This document shows positions 49,680 through 58,312 of a DNA stretch of 64,000 bases, one piece after another (the stretch's first letter is position 1; each line of letters starts with the position of its first letter). This DNA is from Gemmobacter denitrificans (GTDB taxonomy: Bacteria > Pseudomonadota > Alphaproteobacteria > Rhodobacterales > Rhodobacteraceae). The position numbers and the translations under genes are program-made. The stretch spans positions 98,593 through 162,592 of the forward strand of contig NZ_JBALHR010000009.1 in assembly GCF_036964905.1 (NCBI RefSeq), given 5' to 3'. The notes under the pieces were generated by a model. That model was not told the origin of the DNA, searched no databases, and saw only the letters and a program-made list of their open reading frames with translations.

Positions 49680-50375
49680 CTAGACCGATACCGCCTGGCG
49701 CAATTCGGACTTGTCGAAACTGCTGGCTGCGCCCCCCAGCGACATGGCGCCACGCCGCATGACATAAACCTGATCGGCCAGCCCGTAGGCAAATTCGAAA
49801 TACTGTTCGACCAGAACAATCGCCATGTCGCCCTTGTCCTTCAGATAGGTCAGCACATGGCCGATCTGCTGGATCACGCTGGGCTGGATGCCTTCGGTCG
49901 GTTCATCCAGCAGCAGCACCTTGGGGCGCATGATGAGCGCGCGCGCGATGGCCAATTGCTGTTGCTGCCCGCCCGACAGATCGCCGCCGCGCCGGTGAAG
50001 AAAATCCTTCAGGATGGGAAACAGGGTGAACACCTCATCCGGGATCTGGTGTTCCGACCGTGGCAGGACGGCAAAGGCGGTTTCCAGGTTTTCCCGCACG
50101 CTGAGCAGCGGAAAGATCATCCGCCCTTGCGGCACGACCGACAGGCCGCGCCGCGCCATTTCCTGCGGGCGACAGACGGCCAGGCTGGACCCGTTCAGCG
50201 TGATGGTCCCGCCAGATCGTGGATGCGTGCCTGCCAGCGCCTTGAGGAATGAGGTCTTGCCCACCCCGTTTGGCCCCATGATGCAGGTGATTTCTCCAGG
50301 TTTTGCGGAAAAATCAATGCCATGCAAAATCTGGCTACCGCCGTAATGCAAGGTCAGTCCCGATGTTTGCAGCAT
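49680..50375 (-). CDS. urtE: urea ABC transporter ATP-binding subunit UrtE
   Basis: This 231-residue LivF-type ATPase has Walker A GPNGVGKTS, signature LSGGQQQQLAIARAL and Walker B VLLLDEPTEGIQPS. It energises urea uptake with UrtABCD. Its start overlaps the urtD stop by 1 bp (TAATG arrangement). It is the last gene of the urtABCDE operon. Confidence 0.95.
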   Translation of the reverse strand: MLQTSGLTLHYGGSQILHGIDFSAKPGEITCIMGPNGVGKTSFLKALAGTHPRSGGTITLNGSSLAVCRPQEMARRGLSVVPQGRMIFPLLSVRENLETAFAVLPRSEHQIPDEVFTLFPILKDFLHRRGGDLSGGQQQQLAIARALIMRPKVLLLDEPTEGIQPSVIQQIGHVLTYLKDKGDMAIVLVEQYFEFAYGLADQVYVMRRGAMSLGGAASSFDKSELRQAVSV

Positions 50376-51118
50376 TAGCCCCGCCCCAGATAAACGCTGA
50401 TGACCTGCGGATTTGCGGTCACATGATCCAGTGATCCTTCGGCCAGAACCGCCCCTTCATGCAGCACGGTCACCCGACAGTTCAGCCTGCGCACAAAATC
50501 CATGTCATGTTCCACCACCACCACCGCACGGGTTTTTGCCAAGGATACCAGAAGGGCGGTGGTCTGTTCCCGCTCTGCCGGGGTCATGCCTGCGGCGGGT
50601 TCATCCACCAGCAGAAGGCGCGGTTCCTGCGCCAGCAGCATCGCGATTTCCAGCCATTGCTTTTGTCCGTGGCTGAGTTCACCCGCCTTGCGGGGCAGAT
50701 GATCGGCAAGGCCAACTTCTTGCGCCAGTTCCTTGACCCGGATCAGATCGGCGGGCTTCGGGGCCCAGAACAGAACCCGCCACGGGCTGCGCGCGGCCTT
50801 CAACGCAAGGATCAGATTGTCCTGCACGCTTTGATCTTCGAACACGGTCGGACGCTGGAACTTGCGCCCGATCCCTTCGCGGGCAATCCGCGCCTCGTTC
50901 ATGCCCAGAAGCGATATGGAACGGGGGCCAAAGGTGACGCTGCCTTCATCCGGGCGGGTCTTACCGGTGACGATATCCATGAAGGTGGTCTTGCCTGCGC
51001 CATTGGGGCCGATGATGGCCCGCAATTCGGCCGGGCCGATGGAAAAGGACAGGTTGTTGATGGCGCGGAAGCCGTCAAAACTGACCGAGATACCCGAAAC
51101 TTCCAGCAATGCGGTCAT
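50375..51118 (-). CDS. urtD: urea ABC transporter ATP-binding subunit UrtD
   Basis: This 247-residue LivG-type ATPase has Walker A GPNGAGKTT, signature LSHGQKQWLEIAMLL (LSxGQ variant with H, as usual for UrtD) and Walker B LLLVDEPAAGMTPAE. It starts within the last 4 bp of urtC and is coupled to urtE. Confidence 0.95.
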   Translation of the reverse strand: MTALLEVSGISVSFDGFRAINNLSFSIGPAELRAIIGPNGAGKTTFMDIVTGKTRPDEGSVTFGPRSISLLGMNEARIAREGIGRKFQRPTVFEDQSVQDNLILALKAARSPWRVLFWAPKPADLIRVKELAQEVGLADHLPRKAGELSHGQKQWLEIAMLLAQEPRLLLVDEPAAGMTPAEREQTTALLVSLAKTRAVVVVEHDMDFVRRLNCRVTVLHEGAVLAEGSLDHVTANPQVISVYLGRG

Positions 51119-52377
51119 GGCCGGACCTCCTGTTTCCGGGCTTCCTGTTCCTGCAGGCTGCCTTCATTCGGCCCCAGCGGTGCGCCCTTGCGGTAAGGTG
51201 CGGTGACATGCTGCAGCCGGTCGAAGATGCCGCCGATGCCCTTGGGGGCAAACAGGGTGACGGCAACGAACCCCGTGCCCAGCAGCACCAGCCACCAATC
51301 CACCCAGTTCAGCGAAACCGGTCCCAGCGGGATATTGGGCAAGCGCCCCGAGGTGAAGGCACTGGACAGCAGCGACACCGCAGCTGCGCCGATGACTGCG
51401 CCATAAAGCCGCCCGCGCCCGCCAATGGCGACCCAGACCGCCAGATAGATCGATGCTATGGGGGCGAGTTCAGCCGGGTTGATGATCCCGGCCTGAGGGT
51501 AATACAGCACCCCCGCCAGTGCCGCGATCAGCGCGGTCAGGGTAAACAGGAACAGCTTGTACACCTCGACCGGATAGCCCAGAAACCGCACCCGCGCCTC
51601 GTCATCGCGGATGGCCCGGATCACGCTGCCAAACTTGCCCGATACCAGCCAGGCAAGCGTCAGATAGCCCAGACCCAGGGCCAGCGCCGACGCCCAGAAG
51701 AACCACATCGAAACGGCATCCTGGGAAACATCGGTCAGACCCGGAAGGTTCTGCAGGCCGGAAAGACCATTGTTGCCGCGCAGGCCGCTGTCGTTCTGAA
51801 ACAGGTAAAGCGCCAGCGCCAGCGTCATGGCCTGCGTCAGGATCGACAGGTAAACCCCGGTCACGCGGCTGCGAAAGGCCAGCCAGCCGAAGACCGCCGC
51901 CAGAAGCCCCGGCACCGCCAAGGCCAGCATCAGTTGCAGCGGCAGGCTATGGGCAAAGCTCCAGATCGCGGGCAGATCGGATGACCCGACGACGCCGAAA
52001 ATCTGGCCTGCGATCCCTTGGGAGATCTCGTCCGGTGTGGCGGGCAGGCCACCCTGCGCCAGTGCCTGAACCACGATTTCCTCGGTCCGGGCATACATCA
52101 GCCACATCCCGATCATATAGCCGCCCAAGGCAAAAAACGCCATGTGGCCCAGGGACAGGATGCCCGCATAACCCCAGATCAGATCCATGGCGAGGGCGAC
52201 AAGGCACAGGCAAAGCGTCTTGCCCAGCGTTTTCACATAGGAGGTGGACAGCGCGCCAAACCCGTAGGCCTCGGATGCGATGGTTACGGCAAGGGTGAAC
52301 AGGGCCAGCAAGGCGATGAAGATCAGCACCGAAGGATGCCGGGCAAAAAAGCTGCGGTGCAGTAGGGTCGGGGTCAT
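51115..52377 (-). CDS. urtC: urea ABC transporter permease UrtC
   Basis: This 420-residue LivM-type inner-membrane permease has about 10 hydrophobic segments. Family blocks are WGYAGILSLGHMAFFALGGYMIGMWLMYAR and SGKFGSVIRAIRDDEARVRFLGYPVEVYKL, the latter being the EAA-like cytoplasmic loop. It starts 4 bp after urtB. Confidence 0.95.
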   Translation of the reverse strand: MTPTLLHRSFFARHPSVLIFIALLALFTLAVTIASEAYGFGALSTSYVKTLGKTLCLCLVALAMDLIWGYAGILSLGHMAFFALGGYMIGMWLMYARTEEIVVQALAQGGLPATPDEISQGIAGQIFGVVGSSDLPAIWSFAHSLPLQLMLALAVPGLLAAVFGWLAFRSRVTGVYLSILTQAMTLALALYLFQNDSGLRGNNGLSGLQNLPGLTDVSQDAVSMWFFWASALALGLGYLTLAWLVSGKFGSVIRAIRDDEARVRFLGYPVEVYKLFLFTLTALIAALAGVLYYPQAGIINPAELAPIASIYLAVWVAIGGRGRLYGAVIGAAAVSLLSSAFTSGRLPNIPLGPVSLNWVDWWLVLLGTGFVAVTLFAPKGIGGIFDRLQHVTAPYRKGAPLGPNEGSLQEQEARKQEVRP

Positions 52378-52381
52378 GGTT

Positions 52382-54322
52382 TCAATCTCCGGCCGCGCGT
52401 CCCCGCAGGGCGATGATGCCGCGCGGACGGACCTGAATGAACAGGATGATGAAAAGGATCATGTAGGTCTGTGCGGCAAGGGTGTTGGCGGGGTTCAGAA
52501 ACTCGATCACCTTCTGCAGGCTGCCGATCATAGTGGCCCCTGCCAGCGTGCCCCAGACATTGCCGACACCGCCGACCACCACCGTCATGAAGGATTGCAC
52601 GATGTAATCGGCTCCCATTTCTGACGTGACCTTGGCATAAAGCCCAATGGCCACACCGGCGATGCCCGCGATCCCCGACCCTAGGCCGAAGGTCAGCATG
52701 TTGATGCGGTCGGGGTTGATGCCCATCGACGCCGCCATGGCCGGGTTCTGGGTCACGGCGCGGACCTCCAGCCCCAGACGGGTGCGCTTCATCAGGAAGA
52801 GGAAGAACAGCAGGAAGATCAGCGCCAAGACAAAGATCGCGATGCGGATATAGCTGACCTGCACCACGTCGTTGAAGGTCAGCGCCCCGTCCAGCCAGCC
52901 GGGTGCCGTCAGCGGGCGCGCCTGGGTGCCAAACACATTCTTCAGGATCTGCTGCAACGCAATGGAGATGCCGAAGGTCGCCAGCAAGGTTTCCAGCGGG
53001 CGTTTGTACAGATGCCGGATCACCAGCCGTTCCATTGCGACGCCTGCGCCGAAGGTCACCGCAAAGGCCAGGGGCAGCGCAATCAGGATCGACAGCGTGT
53101 AGTCGGGCACGAACAGTTGGACGACAAAGCCGGTATAGGCGCCAATGGTTATGAATTCGCCATGCGCCATGTTGATGACACCCATCACGCCAAAGGTGAT
53201 GGCAAGGCCGATGGCGGCCAGAAAATAGATCGCGGCCAGCGACAGGGCATCCAGCCCCAGATCGGCGGCCTGCATCACCGCCACCTTGTTGCCGATGCGC
53301 GCCATCGCCCCTGCTGCTGCGGTGGTCACGCTGGCGTCAGGTTCCAGATAAACGTCATAAAATCCGTGGCTCGCCACTGCGGCGCGGGCTTCATCATCGG
53401 TGGCGGCGACCGGCACCTTGCCCGCCTGTTCCAGCGCGGTATAGGCCCGGTCGCGGGCGGATTGCGTATTCAGATCGGCCAACGGGATACCTGCAACGCT
53501 GCCATCGGCCAGATGGGCCAGAATGGCCGCACGTTGGTCTTCGCGGGTCAGGCGGGCGGGGGCAATCCCGGCCTGAACCAGCAGATCATAGGCCTCGGCC
53601 TCGGTCAGATCGCGGCCCGGGCGCAAGGTGCGGGCGATGTTGCCCTGTGGGGGGGCGGTAGCCGCCACCCGGGTCGTGGCCAGAAGCGGGGCAAGGGCCG
53701 CGCGCACATCCAGTGCCGTATCGCTGCCCAACGCCTCGATCGCTGCCACGCGCGCCGCCGGGTCGGGATCAAACCGCAGGGTCAGGAACAGATCCAGCCG
53801 CTGCTTGCGGGCCTTCAGCGCCGGGTCGGTTTCGCTGTCGATGGACGCGCGCAAAGGGGCCAGGGTTTCCGCCGTGGGATTGCGCGCGATCGAGGTCAAT
53901 GCCGCGTCGCGGCGGGCCGGATCGGGGTCTGACAGGGTGAACTGCACCAGCGCCGCCGCGATGACGCCCCGCACACCGGCATTGGGCTTCAACTCGGTCA
54001 GGTCGGGCTTGGCGGCCGATCCGCCATCGCTGCCATCCAGCGCGGTCAGGGCAAAGCTGCCCCCTTCGGGCCGGGCCAGAAACAGCGCGCCATCGGTCTT
54101 TCGGACCACCAGCCGCTTTTCGGCCCAGGCTTGCAGGATGTCATCGGCCATCGGATCGCCGCTGGCGGCCAGCGCATCAATCACCGGGCCGATGGTCTGG
54201 CGCGAGGGCTTTTCGATCTGGGCGCGGTTCTGGGCTATGATCTCGGCTGCACTGGTTTGGGCACAGGCAAGCGCGGGCATCAGCCACAACAGGGCTGCAG
54301 CTAGGCAGGCGATCAGGCGCAT
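52382..54322 (-). CDS. urtB: urea ABC transporter permease UrtB
   Basis: This 646-residue protein has a signal peptide (MRLIACLAAALLWLMPALACA), then a long periplasmic domain (about 22-350) typical of UrtB, and a LivH-type permease domain (about 355-645). The permease part includes VMGVINMAHGEFITIGAYTGF and the LGLEVRAVTQNPAMAASMGIN loop. The start at 54322 removes 15 codons that precede the signal peptide. It lies between urtA and urtC on the minus strand. Confidence 0.95.
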   Translation of the reverse strand: MRLIACLAAALLWLMPALACAQTSAAEIIAQNRAQIEKPSRQTIGPVIDALAASGDPMADDILQAWAEKRLVVRKTDGALFLARPEGGSFALTALDGSDGGSAAKPDLTELKPNAGVRGVIAAALVQFTLSDPDPARRDAALTSIARNPTAETLAPLRASIDSETDPALKARKQRLDLFLTLRFDPDPAARVAAIEALGSDTALDVRAALAPLLATTRVAATAPPQGNIARTLRPGRDLTEAEAYDLLVQAGIAPARLTREDQRAAILAHLADGSVAGIPLADLNTQSARDRAYTALEQAGKVPVAATDDEARAAVASHGFYDVYLEPDASVTTAAAGAMARIGNKVAVMQAADLGLDALSLAAIYFLAAIGLAITFGVMGVINMAHGEFITIGAYTGFVVQLFVPDYTLSILIALPLAFAVTFGAGVAMERLVIRHLYKRPLETLLATFGISIALQQILKNVFGTQARPLTAPGWLDGALTFNDVVQVSYIRIAIFVLALIFLLFFLFLMKRTRLGLEVRAVTQNPAMAASMGINPDRINMLTFGLGSGIAGIAGVAIGLYAKVTSEMGADYIVQSFMTVVVGGVGNVWGTLAGATMIGSLQKVIEFLNPANTLAAQTYMILFIILFIQVRPRGIIALRGRAAGD

Positions 54323-54377
54323 CGGACTTCCGGAAAAAAGGGGTGCGGGCAGGGAACCCACCCGCACCGGTCAGGGA

Positions 54378-55664
54378 TCAGTAGTTCGAGGTCAGCTGCA
54401 CGCAGGTCTTGGTTTCGGTGTTATACATGCCGCATTTCAGCTCGGCCCAGTCCGCCTCCAGAACCGCCGATTCCGGCAGGTAATCGGTCCAGGCATCGCC
54501 GGGCACCGGTTCGGTCTGGCTGATGATGTCGAACTGGCCATCCGCGCGGATTTCGCCAATCAGGACCGGCTTGGTCAGGTGATGGTTGGGCAGCATCTTG
54601 GAAATGCCACCGGTCAGGTTGGGGAATTCCTGCCCGATCATCGCCGCTGATACCGCATCCACATCGGTGGTGCCTGCGGCGGTCACCGCATTCACCCACA
54701 TGTTGAAGCCGATGTAATGCGCCTCCATCGGGTCATTGGTGACGCGCTTGTCATCCTTGATGAAGGCCTTCCATGCCGCGATGAAGGCCGCGTTTTCCGG
54801 CGTGTCGGCGGACATGAAATAATTCCAGGCGGCAAGATGACCGGCAAGGTTGGTGGTATCCAGGCCCGACAGTTCTTCTTCGCCCACCGAAAAGGCCACG
54901 ACCGGGATCGTATCAGCCGTCACGCCCGCTGCCGCCAGTTCCTTGTAAAAGCCGATATTGGCATCACCGTTGATGGTGGAAATCACGCCCACCTTCTTGC
55001 CATCGGCACCAAGCGCGACCACGTCGCCCACGATTTTCGACCAGTCGGAATGGCCGAAGGGGGTGTAGTTGACGAAAATGTCTTCCTTCGGGATGCCTTT
55101 CGAAATCAGATAGGCTTCAAGGATGTTGTTCGTGGTGCGCGGATAGACATAGTCGGTGCCCAGCAGCGCGAATTTCTTCACGCCCAGTTCTTCCAGATAG
55201 TAATCCACCGCCGGAATGGCCTGCTGGTTCGGCGCGGCCCCCGTGTAGAACACGTTCTTCGACGATTCCTCGCCTTCATACTGGACCGGGTAGAACAGAA
55301 GGCCGTTCAACTCCTCGATCACCGGCAGCACGGATTTGCGGCTTACGCTTGTCCAGCAGCCGAACATCACATCCACCTTGGACACGGTCAGCAATTCGCG
55401 TGCCTTTTCGGCAAACAGCGGCCAGTCCGAGGCCGGATCAACCACCACCGCCTCCAGCTTCTTGCCCAGAAGGCCGCCTTTGGCATTCTGCGCTTCGATC
55501 AGCATCAGCATCGTGTCTTTCAGGGTGGTTTCCGAAATGGCCATCGTTCCCGACAGCGAATGCAGCACGCCAACCTTGATGGTTTCGCCTTCGGCAAAGG
55601 CGATGCGCGGCATGGCAAGCGAGGCCAGGCTGGTTGCCAAAAGTGCGCGTCTGGTCAGTTTCAT
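54378..55664 (-). CDS. urtA: urea ABC transporter substrate-binding protein UrtA
   Basis: This 428-residue periplasmic binding protein has a Tat/Sec-like signal (MKLTRRALLATSLASLAMPRIAFA) and the mature start EGETIKVGVLHSLSGTMAISE, characteristic of UrtA/FmdD. WTSVSRKSVLPVIEELNGLLFYPVQYEGEE is another hallmark. It heads the urtABCDE operon and is divergent from ureD across a gap of 639 bp. Confidence 0.96.
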   Translation of the reverse strand: MKLTRRALLATSLASLAMPRIAFAEGETIKVGVLHSLSGTMAISETTLKDTMLMLIEAQNAKGGLLGKKLEAVVVDPASDWPLFAEKARELLTVSKVDVMFGCWTSVSRKSVLPVIEELNGLLFYPVQYEGEESSKNVFYTGAAPNQQAIPAVDYYLEELGVKKFALLGTDYVYPRTTNNILEAYLISKGIPKEDIFVNYTPFGHSDWSKIVGDVVALGADGKKVGVISTINGDANIGFYKELAAAGVTADTIPVVAFSVGEEELSGLDTTNLAGHLAAWNYFMSADTPENAAFIAAWKAFIKDDKRVTNDPMEAHYIGFNMWVNAVTAAGTTDVDAVSAAMIGQEFPNLTGGISKMLPNHHLTKPVLIGEIRADGQFDIISQTEPVPGDAWTDYLPESAVLEADWAELKCGMYNTETKTCVQLTSNY

Positions 55665-56303
55665 GGTGTCTTCCCCTGTTGATGCCCTGCGATTGCACCG
55701 CACTGGATGTGGCATGGCTGCCTGCAGGATCCTGTGTTCTTGTTCCAAGGCCGCAGGCTGCCTGATCGGGTTTGGCCTGTGGGTCCCGACCGGCTGATTG
55801 GGTGCGGGACAACGGAATGGCATCAGGGCACAGCGCGAATTCAACGCATCCCGTCCGGGGGGCCGCCGTTACGCCGCGTTTCTGTGCAGCTGCACAAATT
55901 ACACGCCAAACGGAAATGCTGCAGCGCAGAAAGTAAGCGCATGGCGAATGGAATCGGCAAAACCGGCGCGCAGATTCACCGGGCGTGATTCGTGTCCGAG
56001 GGCCAGTGCAGCAGAATCCGACAGGCTTGCGACTGGGTTTTCGGTCGCCATCATCGGGTGGCATGGTCGGAAGCGGCGTCTGACACAGCGGCCCCATGCC
56101 CTTCTGTTGCCATGCGCGGATGCTCAAGGATTTGGCTTTCGCAAGCGCAACGGGCGATCTGTGCCGAGGCACCGTCCCAAATCCGATTGCATCGCAGGCA
56201 AACATCGCCCGGATTGCATGAGAAACAGGCAAGCCGCCACCACAGGCCCTGCGGCACGCGCTGCGGCTCGACCCGGCCCGGTTTGGTCGCCTAGCCTTGG
56301 GGC
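55665..56303. other. 639-bp divergent intergenic region urtA/ureD
   Basis: No convincing gene is seen. A 14-bp palindrome at 55883-55896 stands out. I checked for sigma-54 elements because urea genes are often NtrC-controlled. The nearest pattern, TGGCATGGCTGCCTGCA near 55711, has 11 instead of 10 nt between GG and GC, so I do not call it. The length leaves room for upstream activator sites for both operons. Confidence 0.5.
55883..55896. promoter_or_regulatory. 14-bp palindrome upstream of urtA
   Basis: TGTGCAGCTGCACA is a perfect palindrome about 220 bp upstream of urtA and 408 bp upstream of ureD. It is followed by an A/T-rich AAATTAC stretch. It may be an operator or activator site for urea genes, but no regulator can be assigned from sequence. 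Confidence 0.45.
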
Positions 56304-57119
56304 ATGTTTGACACATCCACCCTTCAACGCAGCCACGGTCGCGCCCATGTCGGTTTTGCGGGGGGCGGCATTGTCGATCTGGCGCAGGCCGGATCAGCCC
56401 GCACCTTCGTCTTTCCCCGCCGCGCCTCGGGGCCTGAGGTGGTATTTCTGAACACGTCGGGCGGGCTGACCTCGGGCGACCGGCTTGATCTTTCGCTGGA
56501 TCTGGGGCCAGCGCAGGCCATGCGGGCCACTACCCAGACGGCGGAACGCGCCTACCGGGCCGAGTCAGGCCCGGCGCGGGTGACGGTTCGGTTCACGTTG
56601 AACCGGGGTGCTGCACTGGATTGGTTGCCGCAAGAGACAATCCTATTTCAGGGTGCGGCGCTGGATCGGTTGACGCATGTCACGATGGCTGCGGATGCCA
56701 GCTATCTCGCGATCGAGGTGGTCGTGCTGGGCCGTGCCGCCATGGGAGAAACCGTCACCCAGCTTGCCCTGACGGACCGGCGCGAGGTCTGGCGTGACGG
56801 TCGTTTGGTGCTGTGCGATCCCTTGCGGCTGGATGCCGACAGTCTGATGCGCGGTAGCCCCGCATTGCATGGTGGCGCACGGGTGTTGGCCAGCCTGATG
56901 TGTCTGGCCCCCGGCGCGGCGGATGCCCTGCCTGCCCTGCGCGCGGCCCTGACCGGGCAGGGTGTCGAAGCTGCCGCATCGGCGCGCGACGGGCAGGTGG
57001 TCGTCCGGCTGCGTGCCGCCGATATCTGGGCAATGCGCGGCCAGATTGCGCGGCTGGTGGGCGTGCTGCGCCCCGGCCCGCTGCCGCGTGTCTGGCAACA
57101 TGAAGGAGCTGCCGCATGA
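56304..57119 (+). CDS. ureD: urease accessory protein UreD
   Basis: This 271-residue scaffold of the UreDFG activation complex delivers nickel to apo-urease. Family blocks are HGRAHVGFAGGGIVDLAQAG, VVFLNTSGGLTSGDRLDLSLDLG and LEWLPQETILF-like sequence (LDWLPQETILFQGAALDR). It starts the urease operon and overlaps ureA by 4 bp. Confidence 0.95.
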   Translation: MFDTSTLQRSHGRAHVGFAGGGIVDLAQAGSARTFVFPRRASGPEVVFLNTSGGLTSGDRLDLSLDLGPAQAMRATTQTAERAYRAESGPARVTVRFTLNRGAALDWLPQETILFQGAALDRLTHVTMAADASYLAIEVVVLGRAAMGETVTQLALTDRREVWRDGRLVLCDPLRLDADSLMRGSPALHGGARVLASLMCLAPGAADALPALRAALTGQGVEAAASARDGQVVVRLRAADIWAMRGQIARLVGVLRPGPLPRVWQHEGAAA

Positions 57120-57430
57120 ACCTGACCCCGCGCGAAAAGGACAAGTTGCTGATTGCGCTTGCCGCGATGGTGGCCCGCGCCCGGCTGGCGCGTGGCGTCC
57201 GGCTGAACCATCCCGAGGCGGTGGCGCTGATTTCGGATTTCGTGACCGAAGGCGCCCGCGATGGCCGCAGCGTCGCCGATCTGATGGAGGCCGGGGCGCA
57301 TGTCATCACTGCCGCCGATTGCATGCCCGGCATCGCCGAAATGATCGAGTCGGTGCAGGTCGAAGCCACCTTTCCCGATGGCACCAAACTGGTGACCGTT
57401 CACCACCCGATCCGACAGGAGACGCCATGA
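57116..57430 (+). CDS. ureA: urease subunit gamma
   Basis: This 104-residue structural subunit (MNLTPREKDKLLIALAAMVARARLARGVRLNHPEA...) is nearly invariant in the family. It forms the urease (UreABC)3 complex with UreB and UreC. It is coupled at both ends by ATGA overlaps with ureD and ureJ. Confidence 0.97.
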   Translation: MNLTPREKDKLLIALAAMVARARLARGVRLNHPEAVALISDFVTEGARDGRSVADLMEAGAHVITAADCMPGIAEMIESVQVEATFPDGTKLVTVHHPIRQETP

Positions 57431-57984
57431 AATACACGCCTCTCATCGCCGCTCTCGGGCTGATGCCCGGTGCGGCCCTGGCCCATTCCGGCCCGCATGG
57501 TCTTGGCAGTTTTGGCAGCGGCGTCGCGCATCCGCTGGGCGGGGCCGATCATCTGCTGGCGATGCTGGTGCTGGGGGTTCTGGCGACGCAGATCGGGGGG
57601 CGGGCCATGTGGGCGCTGCCGTCAACCTTCGTGCTGGCCATGTTGGCGGGGGGTATCGCAGGGGCGGCAGGGTGGGTGTTTCCTGCGGTGGAGCCGATGA
57701 TCCTGGCCTCGGTCATGGTGTTGGGGGCGATGGTCGCGCTGGTGCGGCAGCCCGGCCTGCCGGTGCTGATCGGCGCTGTCGCCCTGTTTGGCGCGGCGCA
57801 TGGCTGGGCGCATGGGGCCGAAGGTCCGGCGCAGGGTCTGGTTGCCTATTCTACAGGTTTCGTTCTGGCGACGGCACTGCTGCATGCTGCGGGTCTTGCC
57901 CTTGGTCGCGCGGCTCCGGCTTTGGCGCTGCGCCTGACCGGGGCGGGCACGGTGCTGGCCGGTCTTGTGCTGGCGGTGGCCTGA
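57427..57984 (+). CDS. ureJ: HupE/UreJ family nickel permease-like protein
   Basis: This 185-residue membrane protein has a signal-like N-terminus and about 6 hydrophobic segments. The family motif is H-P-x-x-G-x-D-H (VAHPLGGADHLLAMLVLG) after the signal peptide, plus FGAAHGWAHGAE later; both provide potential nickel ligands. HupE/UreJ proteins supply Ni2+ to urease or hydrogenase. It is placed between ureA and ureB and overlaps the ureA stop by 4 bp. Confidence 0.92.
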   Translation: MKYTPLIAALGLMPGAALAHSGPHGLGSFGSGVAHPLGGADHLLAMLVLGVLATQIGGRAMWALPSTFVLAMLAGGIAGAAGWVFPAVEPMILASVMVLGAMVALVRQPGLPVLIGAVALFGAAHGWAHGAEGPAQGLVAYSTGFVLATALLHAAGLALGRAAPALALRLTGAGTVLAGLVLAVA

Positions 57985-57985
57985 C

Positions 57986-58312
57986 ATGGGCAGCACCTTC
58001 ATCCCCGGCGAAATCATGCCTGCCGAGGGCAGCATCACCCTCAATGTCGGGCGTCCCGCGATCACGCTGATGGTGGCCAATACGGGCGACCGTCCGGTGC
58101 AGGTGGGCAGCCATTACCATTTTGCCGAGACCAATCCCGGCCTTGACTTTGATCGCGATGCCGCGCGCGGCATGCGGCTGGATATCGCGGCTGGAACCGC
58201 AATTCGTTTTGAACCGGGCCAACAGCGCGAAGTGCGCCTGATCCCCTATGCGGGGGATCGGGCGGTCTGGGGCTTCAACAGTCATGTGATGGGGGCCCTG
58301 GATGCCGGTTGA
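57986..58312 (+). CDS. ureB: urease subunit beta
   Basis: This 108-residue structural subunit begins MGSTFIPGEIMPAEGSITLNVGRP and contains GSHYHFAETNPGLDFDRDAARGMRLDIAAGTA, characteristic of UreB. Its 3' end overlaps ureC by 11 bp, so the two are coupled. Confidence 0.96.
   Translation: MGSTFIPGEIMPAEGSITLNVGRPAITLMVANTGDRPVQVGSHYHFAETNPGLDFDRDAARGMRLDIAAGTAIRFEPGQQREVRLIPYAGDRAVWGFNSHVMGALDAG

Noticed and set aside
52382..54322. UrtB as two fused or frameshifted genes because of its 646-residue length
   Set aside because: A long periplasmic N-terminal domain before the permease is normal for UrtB, and the frame is continuous.
55700..55725. Sigma-54 promoter in the urtA/ureD gap
   Set aside because: TGGCATGGCTGCCTGCA has 11 nt between GG and GC instead of 10, and it is about 590 bp from ureD.
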